Positions 21,185 to 29,751 of a DNA stretch of 34,586 bases are shown here, piece after piece. The translations under genes were made by a program, and so were the position numbers. Position 1 is the stretch's first letter. Every line of letters begins with the position of its first letter. This DNA comes from an uncultured Acetobacteraceae bacterium (lineage in GTDB: Bacteria > Pseudomonadota > Alphaproteobacteria > Acetobacterales > Acetobacteraceae). The notes below the pieces were generated by a model. That model saw only the letters and a program-made list of their open reading frames with translations. It made no database searches and was not told the DNA's origin. The DNA is taken from contig CAINEA010000857.1 of assembly GCA_903847525.1 (NCBI GenBank), positions 1 to 34,586 on the forward strand, given 5' to 3'.

Positions 21185-23602
21185 CTATGTGTTCAGGGTG
21201 GCACATGAGGCAGCATTCAAGGCACCGATCAGGCGTCGCAACCGTGAACCCAACTCGTCCGGTCCCATGGGCGGCGGAGTGGGCAGGCTGATTGAAGCCG
21301 CCGCCGCGTCGCGTTCACCCATCGCCGCCCGCGCGTTCTCTCTCGCGTCGTCGCGTGGTACACCTGCCAGCAACTCAATCGCCGCGTGGAGGGCAAAGCG
21401 CCTAGCGTCGATGGGGTCCTGTGGCTCCTTGGGGCCGGAACGGAGCACCGGTTCTCCCTCGTGTCCATTCAGCATCGGGTCGAATACTGTGACGATCCGG
21501 CCTGAAATCGAAGCGGCATGGTCCCCCGACAAGGCGTCCTCGGCCAAGGCGCTCGTCAAATCATCGGCTATCGGCCCGGCGGCCGCGGCAAGTCCGGCAT
21601 CCACACGCACGTCAATCGTGGCCTCGCTGTCATCCTGGTTTGCGAAACCATCCAGGAAGGCGGTCAGGATGGGACAGCAAGGCGTGAGCGCCCGGCCGGT
21701 CTCGGGGTGGGTTTCCTGGCCCAGCTTGCCGCGATTGATCTTCTCCCTCATCCCCGCGACCCGCTCGGCGTCCTGGCAGAAATCATCGAGGGGAGCTGTC
21801 AGCGCCAGCGGTCGGTTCAGGCGGATGGGCCCACCCCTGGGCAGCACCGCGTGGAACAGTCTGGCGTAAATCCTTCGGCCGGCGAACAGCACGATTGCTT
21901 CGCCCTCGATGAGCTTTTGCAGATCCTGCCAGTCGACACGCGCGACCTGGCGCAATTCCGCCGCCTGAGCCTCACGGTAAGCTCCGTCCGATGCGCCGTG
22001 ATACGACAGGGCCTGCGTGACGTAGGTCTGGCCGGCGGTCTTCTCCAGCCACTCGCGGGTGCGGTTGCTGTCCTGCTGGCGCATGGCGATTGTGAGATTG
22101 GCGTTGCCGAGCAGCGAGTAGGTCTTCTCGCCCAGACGGGCCCAGATACCGCCGACCTCCTGAAAGGCAAGCCAGAACATCATGTTCAGCCCGCGACCCA
22201 TGGCCAGCATCCGGTCCATGCCGTTCGTTGCGTAGTAGGCCAGCTCGTCGAATACGACATGGAACGGCCCCTGACCCATGCCGGGTCGGGCAACGAAGAT
22301 TTCCTTGGGGTCGCCCTCCAGCCGCGCGCCGAGCAGCTGCGCCATCATACCGCGCAGCGAGGCGACGACGATCTTGCCCAACGCAGCCAGACTATCATCG
22401 GAGTTCTCCAGCGCAGGCAAGTTGACCACCAGGATGCGGCGATTCAGCACAATGTCGCGCATGTCGATATCGCCGGCATCCACCTTGAAGATATGCCCCA
22501 GGCTGACGGCGAGCTGGGTAAAGGCGGCAGTGAAATGGAACAGCGCGAAGCCGTGCTGCTTGAACGGCTCATCGGTCTTCTGCTCGTTATAGGGCAGGTC
22601 GATGTTGTAGCCCGGGATCTCGCCGAGATAGGCCAGCAGCGGATAGAGCAGATCCCCGGGAATGTCCGGCACGGCAATCGTTCGTGGGGTCGTGGCTCCG
22701 GGGTCTCGCACCAGGAACTGCTTGAGCGTCGCCAGCGTCCAGATGCTGCGCAGTTCCAGTGACTGGCGGATCTGCTCGATGTTGATGGTGATGCTTTTGT
22801 GGTCGCGCATCCAGACCAGTACGGGTGCCATTGTTCCGAGCAGGGCGACGGCGCGGCCACGGAACACGCCGTTGGCATCGGACGGGCTGGAATCGCCGAG
22901 CTGGCTGACCAGCAGTTCGCGGATCGCATCGGCATTGCCGGTCGAGAACGGGTTGAAGGTGTTCGACTGGCTGTCCAGCACGAGACCGCCCAGCCCGACG
23001 CCGGGCAGGCTGGCGGTCAGGAAATTGAGCACGAACACATCGTCCTCGCGGCCGAACCGGCGGGCCAGGGCCAGGATGTCGCCATAGAGCTCGTTGCTGG
23101 CCTTGCCATCCACCAGCACGAAGCCGCTGCCGTGAGTGAGTGCGTTGGCCAGAAAGCTGACGATTGCGGTCGTCTTGCCGGCGCCGGTCGTGCCGGGAAT
23201 GGTGCCGTGCTGGCGGCAGTCTTCGTTGGTGAGCCAAAGTTCCTGGCCCGTAAGCTGGTCGTTGCCGATGAAGATATCGCCCGCTGCTCGCCGCGGTTTG
23301 CGGGTTGCCGGGTCCGGCAGATTCCAGTCGCAGCACCCGGCACTGCGGGGGAGACGGATTGGCAGGGTGAGGCGCCGGGTCAGCACCCAGATGGTGTAGA
23401 ACAGGCCGATGAGTGCTGCCGGAGTCGCGGAAGCCGGGGCAAGATAGGCCGTGCCGGCGAGCAGGGTCAGCACAAAGCCGGAGGCTTGGCTGCGCAACCC
23501 CTGCGACAGGCGGGTTGTCAGCGGGCGGACATCCCGAAAACCCTGCGCGCCGGTACGCTCGAACTGCGCCTGCGGACCGACGATCTCGCGCGGGATGCTC
23601 AC
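21185..23602 (-). CDS. dotL: DotL/IcmO (TrbC)-type coupling ATPase, 805 aa
   Basis: The type IV coupling protein of Dot/Icm-like systems, which brings the relaxase-DNA complex to the channel. Two N-terminal membrane spans (about 42-75) precede the ATPase: Walker A GTTGAGKTT at 137-145, VLVDGKASNELYGDIL at 162-177 and Walker B HVVFDELAYY at 448-457. The C-terminus is Asp/Ala-rich and variable, as usual for DotL, where it binds adaptors. The start is GTG 23602 with GGGGAG upstream. It is the last gene of the minus-strand transfer operon, 24 bp after the small Pro-rich protein. About 780-800 aa is normal for DotL. Confidence 0.9.
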   Translation of the reverse strand: MSIPREIVGPQAQFERTGAQGFRDVRPLTTRLSQGLRSQASGFVLTLLAGTAYLAPASATPAALIGLFYTIWVLTRRLTLPIRLPRSAGCCDWNLPDPATRKPRRAAGDIFIGNDQLTGQELWLTNEDCRQHGTIPGTTGAGKTTAIVSFLANALTHGSGFVLVDGKASNELYGDILALARRFGREDDVFVLNFLTASLPGVGLGGLVLDSQSNTFNPFSTGNADAIRELLVSQLGDSSPSDANGVFRGRAVALLGTMAPVLVWMRDHKSITINIEQIRQSLELRSIWTLATLKQFLVRDPGATTPRTIAVPDIPGDLLYPLLAYLGEIPGYNIDLPYNEQKTDEPFKQHGFALFHFTAAFTQLAVSLGHIFKVDAGDIDMRDIVLNRRILVVNLPALENSDDSLAALGKIVVASLRGMMAQLLGARLEGDPKEIFVARPGMGQGPFHVVFDELAYYATNGMDRMLAMGRGLNMMFWLAFQEVGGIWARLGEKTYSLLGNANLTIAMRQQDSNRTREWLEKTAGQTYVTQALSYHGASDGAYREAQAAELRQVARVDWQDLQKLIEGEAIVLFAGRRIYARLFHAVLPRGGPIRLNRPLALTAPLDDFCQDAERVAGMREKINRGKLGQETHPETGRALTPCCPILTAFLDGFANQDDSEATIDVRVDAGLAAAAGPIADDLTSALAEDALSGDHAASISGRIVTVFDPMLNGHEGEPVLRSGPKEPQDPIDARRFALHAAIELLAGVPRDDARENARAAMGERDAAAASISLPTPPPMGPDELGSRLRRLIGALNAASCATLNT

Positions 23603-23626
23603 CCCAATTCTCCCCGGTCGCCTGCG

Positions 23627-24016
23627 TCAATCAAGACCGAACGGGCTGCGAGGCGCGGCTTGCGGTGGTGGCGTGCCCGGAGGCTGGCTCGCAACCGGCG
23701 GCCGGGCGGGAAAGCGCAGTGCGGGCGACAGCTCATCCCGTCCTGGTGAGGAAAGCAGGGGCGGGGGTGGCGGCGCGACGGGCCGAGGGAGGGAGGTCCC
23801 GGCTTCGGCCGGCTGGGCGGTCATGCCACGGACTACATAGCCGCTGCCGAATAACAGGATCGCGGCCGATGCCAGAAGCAACGGATGGCGGCGGAGCAGC
23901 GGCGCGGAGCCGGCGTCGGAAATGGCGGCGTGGCTTCCGGGCACCACGGCGTCCGGGCCAAAGTGGATGTGGATTTGCGCGGTCTCGGGCACGATGAGCT
24001 GCAGAGGGTTGGACAT
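23627..24016 (-). CDS. small single-pass, proline-rich transfer protein, 129 aa
   Basis: Not recognised. ATG 24016 is chosen over the longer frame because the protein then opens with a plausible start (SNPLQLIVPETAQIHIHFGP). It has a short cytoplasmic domain, one span (PLLLASAAILLFGSGYVV at about 52-70) and a Pro-rich periplasmic tail (APPPPPLL and further). This topology, with a Pro-rich region reaching into the periplasm, recalls small scaffolding parts such as TraP of IncI plasmids, but no motif confirms it. It sits between the DotM and DotL genes, which suggests it serves the coupling complex. Confidence 0.6.
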   Translation of the reverse strand: MSNPLQLIVPETAQIHIHFGPDAVVPGSHAAISDAGSAPLLRRHPLLLASAAILLFGSGYVVRGMTAQPAEAGTSLPRPVAPPPPPLLSSPGRDELSPALRFPARPPVASQPPGTPPPQAAPRSPFGLD

Positions 24017-24097
24017 GCATGGATTCCTCAACGCGTGGGAAAGGCGGGAACGACGTAGCGACAAGGCAGAGAGCGTGAGCTGATGCGATACGGCCGG

Positions 24098-25282
24098 TCA
24101 TCCGGTGGCCCGCCCGACCGGCCTTTGGCCGTACGAATTGTGTGGGCTGGCGGTGAGCAACGCGGCGATCGCACGATCCACCGAGGGTGTGGGCATTCTA
24201 TGGCCGATCTCCATTTCGACGGCCCAATGGTCGCGTGCGCCGATTGCTTCCGCACAGGGGTTGGGATGGTAGGTCCGGCTCTGTCCCTCGGACGGGAAGC
24301 CAAGCGAATGCAGTGCGTACCAGAGCCTTCGGTCCACCAGCTTCAGCCCGTTGAAGGCTGCTGGCGGAAGAACCCCGGCGCGTCGCCGCGCCTCGGTCAG
24401 CAAACTCATCAACGCCGGCGCGGTAAAAGCATGCCGGGCTGCGATCTTGCCGGCCTCGACGCACCCTGCGTCTCCCAGGATGGCGTCGGCCTGGGAGACG
24501 AGGGAAACAGGCAGGCTGAGCGGGGCAGAGGGTCCGGTGTCGGGTTCGCGGCCCGCCGGACGGAGCGCTTCGGCCATGTCCCCGAGCAGTGCGAGGGCTT
24601 CACCGCGCCGCTGAGCCAGGTGCAACGAGAAGGCCGCAAACAACACGCGCACATGCGGGGCTGCCTTTCTTGGCCCCTGCCAGGGGGCACCAAGCTGACG
24701 CACCAGCTCGGCCCGGATCACCTTTGGGTCATGGCTACCGCCCCGGCCCACGCCGAACCGATCGAGCCACTCGACCGGATGGAGCGCTGGATCAGCAGGA
24801 CGCGGATCGCCGGGGCTCAACGGGGAAAGACGTAGCTTGCGCGTGGCAAAGGCCGCGATGGTTCGGAAGGACCCGGCCTGCTCGGCGATCAGGCCGTCGA
24901 GGTCGAGACGCCGGGTGAAGCGGGCTGACGTGGACCTGCTAAAGCAGACGATCGCGAGCAGGAAGAGAAGCCCCGCGACGGGGATGCGAAAGAAAGCGCC
25001 GATGGATGTCGCTGCCGCGCCGATGCCGTTGAGGGTCACGCGGCTGTAGTCCGCGGTCAGCAACTGCCGATCGAGGCTTTCGTAATCGTCCGTGAAGCCG
25101 CCGATCGCCGCGATGTGCCAATGGGCGAGCAGCGCGAAGCCGCGGCTGATCTCCGCGTGGTAATAGGTCCAGGCGAGCCAGGAATAGATCGCAAGCCCGC
25201 CGGCGATCACCATCAGGCTGAAGAATGTGTAGTCATCACCGGAGGGCCAGCTGGAACGGCCGCTGGAGCTGCTTGGCTGCAT
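24098..25282 (-). CDS. dotM: DotM/IcmP (TrbA)-like coupling-complex protein, 394 aa
   Basis: Partner of DotL in the type IV coupling complex. N-terminal membrane spans lie at about 20-40 and 90-112 (GAFFRIPVAGLLFLLAIVCF), followed by a soluble domain. The family hallmark is near 287-330: HAFTAPALMSLLTEARRRAG, then LPPAAFNGLKLVDRRLWYAL, matching the DotM pattern ALM.LL..AR..GVL....F.WLK.VDR.LWY. The length is close to Legionella DotM. ATG 25282 lies 3 bp after the transglycosylase stop, so the genes are in one operon. The nearby DotL and the absence of other coupling genes support the call. Confidence 0.85.
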   Translation of the reverse strand: MQPSSSSGRSSWPSGDDYTFFSLMVIAGGLAIYSWLAWTYYHAEISRGFALLAHWHIAAIGGFTDDYESLDRQLLTADYSRVTLNGIGAAATSIGAFFRIPVAGLLFLLAIVCFSRSTSARFTRRLDLDGLIAEQAGSFRTIAAFATRKLRLSPLSPGDPRPADPALHPVEWLDRFGVGRGGSHDPKVIRAELVRQLGAPWQGPRKAAPHVRVLFAAFSLHLAQRRGEALALLGDMAEALRPAGREPDTGPSAPLSLPVSLVSQADAILGDAGCVEAGKIAARHAFTAPALMSLLTEARRRAGVLPPAAFNGLKLVDRRLWYALHSLGFPSEGQSRTYHPNPCAEAIGARDHWAVEMEIGHRMPTPSVDRAIAALLTASPHNSYGQRPVGRATG

Positions 25283-25285
25283 GGC

Positions 25286-25840
25286 TCAGTTCCTCGCTGC
25301 GACCTGGCGGGGCACATCAAGAACCGGAACTGAAAATGTTGCCGCGGCATTGTGCTGCGCCTGATCACGGAGTCGTAGGGTCCATTCCAGGACCTTGCGG
25401 AGATAAATGTCCTTATGGACCGGGTTGTGCGAGTGATAGATGCCGACGCCGGACCAGAAATCTCCGCCGGCTTCGTCCAGTGCCTGACGAAGGATCCAGG
25501 TGCCACCCTCGATGTTGGCACAGAAATTATCGCGCAGCGCGGCATAGGCGGCCTGTGGTGTTGCGTGCCAGTGCCGGGCAATCTGCGGCACCCAGATTGT
25601 ATTGACCTGCATCGGGCCGATGTCGACGGAATTGTTGGTGTTGAAGCTGACCGCGCCGAGTCGGCCGCCCTCGACCCTGAGCAGGATGAGGATCAGCGAC
25701 TGCGGAAGACGATAGCTGGAGGCGGCAGCGGCGATGCATCCATGGACCCGCTTTTCGGCCGGCGATAGGGTTTCGTCGGCATGCGCCTCCGAGACCAGGA
25801 GCATCGACGCGGCAAGACCCATAACAAGAAGCCGGATCAT
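25286..25840 (-). CDS. periplasmic lytic transglycosylase (VirB1-like), 184 aa
   Basis: A soluble lytic transglycosylase that opens peptidoglycan for the secretion channel. It has a Sec signal (MIRLLVMGLAASMLLVSEAH, cleavage at AHA-DE), then the SLT domain: LILILLRVEGG with catalytic Glu57, NSVDIGPMQVNTIWVPQI (70-87) as the GLMQ-type motif and VGIYHSHN near the end. ATG 25840 overlaps the stop of the 138-aa gene (ATGA), so the longer open frame upstream is not used. The size and single-domain build match VirB1/IncI PilT-type enzymes in transfer operons. Together with the gene at 12316 it gives the element two wall-cleaving enzymes. Confidence 0.85.
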   Translation of the reverse strand: MIRLLVMGLAASMLLVSEAHADETLSPAEKRVHGCIAAAASSYRLPQSLILILLRVEGGRLGAVSFNTNNSVDIGPMQVNTIWVPQIARHWHATPQAAYAALRDNFCANIEGGTWILRQALDEAGGDFWSGVGIYHSHNPVHKDIYLRKVLEWTLRLRDQAQHNAAATFSVPVLDVPRQVAARN

Positions 25841-26253
25841 GGGCTCGCTCCGGCGCCCGTGAACACCGCCGGCAGCCGCTCGAAGACCGCTTCCCACTGC
25901 CTGCGAAGGTCGTTCACGAGCAGACCATTGGGCCCGGTCGCCTGGGTGGCCGCCTCGATCACCGACAGCATCACGGTCGAGAAGGTGCCCGACCCGACCG
26001 CATGGAGACGACGGCTGAGCAGGGCCTCCGGGTCCGGCCGGATATCCAGCGCGAACCCCTTCCCGGACGCTTCCCGCCACACAGCCTCGCCAGCGACCAG
26101 GAAAACCGGCAGCACCCCGGCCGGATCGCGCGCCGAGGCGAACGGCAGAACATGGGTCTGTGCTGTCGCACGGTCATGGAAGGCAAGGGGTTTCCCAGCC
26201 CGCGTCAGATAGGCCTCCAGCGTGCGGCCGAGTATCGCGGGATCGAGCCTCAT
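25837..26253 (-). CDS. unrecognised T4SS-operon protein, 138 aa
   Basis: No family recognised. It is coupled at both ends: its ATG 26253 overlaps the IcmT stop and its own stop overlaps the start of the transglycosylase gene. It looks cytoplasmic, with an ordered sequence (LDPAILGRTLEAYLTRAGKP, ALDIRPDPEALLSRRLHAVG, GTFSTVMLSVIEAATQ, LLVNDLRRQWEAVFERL) and no signal or membrane span. In Legionella the gene after icmT is icmS (a small chaperone) and in IncI it is traL; I see no motif that decides. A secretion adaptor is a fair guess given coupling with the apparatus genes. Confidence 0.6.
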   Translation of the reverse strand: MRLDPAILGRTLEAYLTRAGKPLAFHDRATAQTHVLPFASARDPAGVLPVFLVAGEAVWREASGKGFALDIRPDPEALLSRRLHAVGSGTFSTVMLSVIEAATQATGPNGLLVNDLRRQWEAVFERLPAVFTGAGASP

Positions 26254-26498
26254 GCCAGCCGCCGGCGATGCCAGGCGGGAACGGCGGACCGCACTGGGCC
26301 AACCAGCCAGCGGCGGACGAGCCGGGCAACAGCCGGAACGGTCAGGCCGAACCAGCTGATCATCGAGAAGAAGATGGTGCAACCGACTGCCAGATAGAAC
26401 GTCCACCATGCCCACCACACGGCGAACAACAGCAGTGGCAGGCAGGCCCGCGCATCGAGGATCACCAGCATCACCGGCCTGGCCGTGTAGCGCCACAT
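26250..26498 (-). CDS. icmT: IcmT/TraK-like inner-membrane protein, 82 aa
   Basis: A small Dot/Icm membrane protein. The family pattern is clear: MWRYTARPVMLVILDARACL, then PLLLFAVWWAWWTFYLAVGC, then a second span and a basic tail (ARLVRRWLVGP). Two hydrophobic segments occupy about 18-37 and 38-60. I use ATG 26498, which overlaps the DotB stop in a TGATG junction; TTG 26501 is an alternative. Length equals that of Legionella IcmT (about 86 aa). Its place directly after the DotB gene supports the assignment. Its exact role in the channel is not established. Confidence 0.8.
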   Translation of the reverse strand: MWRYTARPVMLVILDARACLPLLLFAVWWAWWTFYLAVGCTIFFSMISWFGLTVPAVARLVRRWLVGPVRSAVPAWHRRRLA

Positions 26499-27673
26499 CA
26501 ACCGATCTCCCTCCGTTCGTGAGCCGCAACCTTCTCGCTGATGCGACCCTGCTCCAGCGACGCGCGAATAGCGCTCGCATAGGACTGACCCTGTTCGTGA
26601 ACTGCTCGCCGGGTGATGGTCGGCCAGTCGGACGGGCTGCTTTGCAGCAATGTCGTTCGCAACGGCGCATCGAACACCAGGATCTCACGCAACGCCGTCC
26701 GGCGGCCGTCCATGGAGATGGCCAGCCGCTGGTTGACGATCAGGCGCAGCGACTGTGCCACTGACGTGATCAGGTTGTCGCGCTCGTCGGCCGCGCAGAG
26801 GCTGGCGATCCGCTGCATCGTGAGCGAGACGTCATTGGCGTGGATCGTTGTGGTGAGCGCATGTCCGGAGATCGCCGCCTGAATCGATGCCCCCATCGTC
26901 GTACTGTCGCGGCACTCGCCGACGATGATGTCGGTCGGCTCGCGGCGCATGCAGCCGCGAATGAACGCCTCGAAGGACGGCAGATCACGCGGGATCTCGG
27001 TCTGGCAGATCGTCGAGGATGGGCTCTTCACCCGGTCGAGCAGGAACTCAACCGGCGCTGCCGCCTCGGCGATGTTATGGTGACCATAGGGGTCCTGCAG
27101 CTTGGCGACGGTCATGCCGGCGATCAGCGTCGATTTGCCGGAGCCGGTGCCGCCACTGACGATGACCATGCCCTCGCGCGGGCGAAACGCCGCGAGTATG
27201 GCAGGCTCGGCAAGCTGTGCCTCCAGGCTCGGCGGCAGGTCGGCGATCGGCCGGAGCACGATGTTGGCCCCGGCACGGCGGCTGGTGCGGATCGGGGTCG
27301 CGTTCAGGCGAAACCGCAGCCGGCGGGAGCGGTCGATCGGAATCTCGTAGGATACGTCGAAGTCCGAACCACCTTGCAGGCGCGCGGTGCCGTCGGCGCC
27401 ATAGAGATGGTTGGCGATCTGTGCGATCTGCGCCTCGTCAAGCGTCGATACAGTCGCACGGCGATTGCGGCCGTGCACTCTTATCCAAATCGGATGGCCG
27501 GTCTGGAACGCGACGCGCGAGGCCTCCAGCTCGAACGCCCAGCGCAGCAGAGAGTCCAGGCCCGGTGCGTATTTGCGGGCTTCCGTGACCCAGGTCAGCC
27601 CCTCGTCCGGCCAGAAGGTGCTTGGAGACGAGGTGCCGTCAGAGGCTTCGAGGAGAGAGAGGCTATCGAGCAT
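26498..27673 (-). CDS. dotB: DotB/TraJ-type secretion ATPase, 391 aa
   Basis: The hexameric VirB11/PilT-like ATPase that powers Dot/Icm-type transfer. Walker A GGTGSGKST is at 174-182, the Asp box and Walker B lie around IIVGECRDSTTMGASIQAAI, and the His box is ALTTTIHANDVSLTM. The N-terminal domain (about 20-140) is of the PilT/DotB kind. Length fits DotB (about 377 aa). ATG 27673 is 9 bp after the DotC gene stop and its end is coupled to icmT. DotB was the most easily recognised protein of this operon and identifies the system as i-type (MPF-I) rather than VirB type. Confidence 0.92.
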   Translation of the reverse strand: MLDSLSLLEASDGTSSPSTFWPDEGLTWVTEARKYAPGLDSLLRWAFELEASRVAFQTGHPIWIRVHGRNRRATVSTLDEAQIAQIANHLYGADGTARLQGGSDFDVSYEIPIDRSRRLRFRLNATPIRTSRRAGANIVLRPIADLPPSLEAQLAEPAILAAFRPREGMVIVSGGTGSGKSTLIAGMTVAKLQDPYGHHNIAEAAAPVEFLLDRVKSPSSTICQTEIPRDLPSFEAFIRGCMRREPTDIIVGECRDSTTMGASIQAAISGHALTTTIHANDVSLTMQRIASLCAADERDNLITSVAQSLRLIVNQRLAISMDGRRTALREILVFDAPLRTTLLQSSPSDWPTITRRAVHEQGQSYASAIRASLEQGRISEKVAAHERREIG

Positions 27674-27682
27674 CGCCGTTGC

Positions 27683-28642
27683 TCATTGCGGACAATTGGC
27701 GCCGGGAGCCCAGCGACGCCGGTTGGCCTGCAAGCCCGGCTGGTCGGTGATGCGGATCGTGCGGTCGCCGACGCGCATCTGATCGCGTCCTCCCTCGACC
27801 GCCTGGTTCTGGAACGCGACGGTCGGCGGCTCAACCAGTCTGGCGCGCAGCAGCACGCGGTAACGCGCCATGCCGACAATGTCGCGTTGCAGCCGGCCCA
27901 GATCGGAAAGGAAGATTTCGACGGCCTGCTTCTCTCCCTGCGCCCAGCCCTCGGCCACGAACTTGTTCCACCAGGCGACTTCTGCCTTGGTGCGTGGCAG
28001 GGCGGCGTCTGCCGGACGCGGCGGGTCGCCCCAGGTGCGAACCAGATAGGACCGCCAGTTGGGTGGTGCGGAGGTCAGCTCCGCCGCGCGGGTGATCTGG
28101 TAAAGGCACGACGTTTCTCGGGCGACCTGGCCGCCATCGCCCAGTGCGAAGGCCATCTGTGCCGCGGTGACGACAGGCGGCTTCAGCAAGGTCTGCCCGG
28201 TCCCGGCGGGTAGCACGAGCACACGGAAATCGTAGGTGCTGTCTAGCTGCGCCTCGTTCCGACGCAGCATTTCGTTCAGCGCGAAAGCGCGCGCGGCGAG
28301 GCCGCCCTGGGCGCCGTAGATGCGGCCGGAGTCACGCAGCACATCAGCTCGTCCAGCCTCAAGACCGTCGCCTTGCTGGTCGCCGGGGCGGGTCGCCTGC
28401 AGCTTTTCGAGAGACGGCGGTCGCTCGCCGCCAACGATCGTCGGAAGGTCCTTGGCCCCCGTGATGGGCCGGTTGAGCGGATTGGCGAGCGTCGCGGCCG
28501 CGCGATCCGCTTCGCCAGGAGGCAGGGTTGGCGGCACCTCCCATCGCGTGACGGGTTCGGCCGCGCGGGCTGGATGTGTCGTGGCCAGCACGACGGCGAC
28601 GCAGGCGGCAAGGGGGACGGCCAGGCCGAACCGATCAGCCAT
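27683..28642 (-). CDS. dotC: DotC/TraI-like outer-membrane core-complex protein, 319 aa
   Basis: DotC helps place DotH in the outer membrane. The protein has an N-terminal export signal (MADRFGLAVPLAACVAVVLA, TTHPARA), then a domain with family-like sequence: ALNEMLRRNEAQLDSTYDFR, VLPAGTGQTLLKPPVVTAAQ, PRTKAEVAWWNKFVAEGWAQ, EKQAVEIFLSDLGRLQRDIV. DotC is normally a lipoprotein; here LAAC at 12-15 could be a lipobox, but the hydrophobic stretch runs past it to an ordinary ARA-AE cleavage site, so lipidation is doubtful. ATG 28642 overlaps the upstream DotD-like gene by 8 bp. The order dotD-dotC-dotB matches Legionella and IncI traH-traI-traJ. Confidence 0.85.
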   Translation of the reverse strand: MADRFGLAVPLAACVAVVLATTHPARAAEPVTRWEVPPTLPPGEADRAAATLANPLNRPITGAKDLPTIVGGERPPSLEKLQATRPGDQQGDGLEAGRADVLRDSGRIYGAQGGLAARAFALNEMLRRNEAQLDSTYDFRVLVLPAGTGQTLLKPPVVTAAQMAFALGDGGQVARETSCLYQITRAAELTSAPPNWRSYLVRTWGDPPRPADAALPRTKAEVAWWNKFVAEGWAQGEKQAVEIFLSDLGRLQRDIVGMARYRVLLRARLVEPPTVAFQNQAVEGGRDQMRVGDRTIRITDQPGLQANRRRWAPGANCPQ

Positions 28643-28997
28643 AATACACCACCTGGATGAATCGCTTCTCGGGATCAAGAACGACGATGGCCCGGTTGGC
28701 TGCCTGCCGGTTCAGCAGAACCACGATGTCCGCCGCGGAGACGCCGTTGACGTTGATCTGCACATCGATGGTGGGCGGTGGGCGAGGGATCGGCAGGCCA
28801 CTGGCCATGGTGGCCCAGGCTGTGTAGCCCAGGCGGGCCGCGAGGGCCTCTGTCGCGCCGTCGAGCGGTCCGGACCAGGAGAACGTCAGCCACTGCTGCA
28901 CGACTCGGGGTATCGGGAACAGGCTGACCTGCGCGAAGGCCGGGAGCGTCATGACAGCGAGGTGTGCCGCCATCAGCAAGGCGCCGGTCCTAGGCAT
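28635..28997 (-). CDS. second DotD-domain protein, non-lipidated, 120 aa
   Basis: A paralogue-like copy of the DotD fold. A Sec signal (TGALLMAAHLAVMTLPAFA) without a lipobox Cys is followed by LTFSWSGPLDGATEALAARL, PTIDVQINVNGVSAADIVVL, then a C-terminal RAIVVLDPEKRFIQVVYYG. The same order (F-W/V-G-LD/LDDG, I-V, RA-V-DP...EV-HY) occurs in the gene just upstream, so the two probably arose by duplication. ATG 28997 overlaps that gene's stop by 8 bp and its own stop overlaps dotC by 8 bp. Having two DotD domains, only one lipidated, is unusual compared with the single lipoprotein DotD of Legionella. Confidence 0.7.
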   Translation of the reverse strand: MPRTGALLMAAHLAVMTLPAFAQVSLFPIPRVVQQWLTFSWSGPLDGATEALAARLGYTAWATMASGLPIPRPPPTIDVQINVNGVSAADIVVLLNRQAANRAIVVLDPEKRFIQVVYYG

Positions 28998-29508
28998 AGT
29001 GGATCACCTCGACCAGGTGGTGCTGCGGATCGACACGAACCATGGCCCGGCTGCCGGCCGCATCACCGAGCGCGGAGAATGCGGATACGGCGGTCACGAA
29101 GCCGGTCGAAATGCTCACTGTCAGCGGCGGCAATGGCGCCGAGCCCGGTTTGGGCGGGGGAGGGGGCGTGACCGTCACGGTATAGCCGACCGTCTCGGCC
29201 AGCTTGCGCACGCCATCGTCCAGCGCTCCGACGAAGGCAAAGGTCACGGTCTTCTGGAGTTCTCCGGGTACGATGGCTTGCGACATTCGTCCGGCGGCGG
29301 GCGCGTTCATTGTGCCGAGCGTGGTCATCTCGGCATCGACCAGACGCATGCTTTCGCGGAGGGCGATCTCCGGGTTGGGCATGCCGGTCGTGAGCACGTC
29401 CGTGCCGACGTTCGAGGTCACCCCACAGCCAGCCAGCAGCGCCATGGTGATGAGCGACGCGCCCACGAACGTTATTGTCGAATGAGGTGAACTTATTGGG
29501 TGGGTCAC
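28990..29508 (-). CDS. dotD: DotD/TraH-like outer-membrane lipoprotein, 172 aa
   Basis: First gene of this operon segment. It starts at GTG 29508 with GGGAG 8 bases upstream, and has a lipoprotein signal ending in LLAGC (Cys at 28), so it should be anchored in the outer membrane. Residues about 70-172 carry the DotD domain (TVTFAFVGALDDGVRKLAET, VGYTVTV, a Pro-rich loop, then SRAMVRVDPQHHLVEVIHYA). DotD works with DotC to localise DotH. Length is close to Legionella DotD (163 aa). The next gene is a second DotD-like copy. The T4SS genes from DotD to DotL form one minus-strand operon by overlap and short gaps. Confidence 0.85.
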   Translation of the reverse strand: MTHPISSPHSTITFVGASLITMALLAGCGVTSNVGTDVLTTGMPNPEIALRESMRLVDAEMTTLGTMNAPAAGRMSQAIVPGELQKTVTFAFVGALDDGVRKLAETVGYTVTVTPPPPPKPGSAPLPPLTVSISTGFVTAVSAFSALGDAAGSRAMVRVDPQHHLVEVIHYA

Positions 29509-29751
29509 TGTTGCGTCTCCCGTTCGATCTGGAGACGCTGTGGGATGAGCGCGCGAACGGAAAGACCGCGGCGCTGTTCAGCCAGCCGCGCGTGGCCCGG
29601 GTCGGGACTTTCCTTCCTCGAGGGCGATCTGGACGGTTGATCGGTCGCCTGTCGAGATTGACGTTTCTTTCGATCCTATCAGGGTGACTCCCGCCGCACC
29701 GAAGGACGATGGTCCTGTCAGGCTCCCGGCGAGAACAGCCGAACCGAACGG

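Noticed and set aside
21518-22762. Plus-strand open frame of 414 codons within the DotL gene
   Set aside because: It lies opposite an unmistakable DotL reading frame; the sequence is His/Gln/Arg-rich with no recognisable domain.
26840-28213. Plus-strand open frame of 457 codons across dotB and dotC
   Set aside because: Shadow frame spanning two genes with strong family matches on the minus strand.
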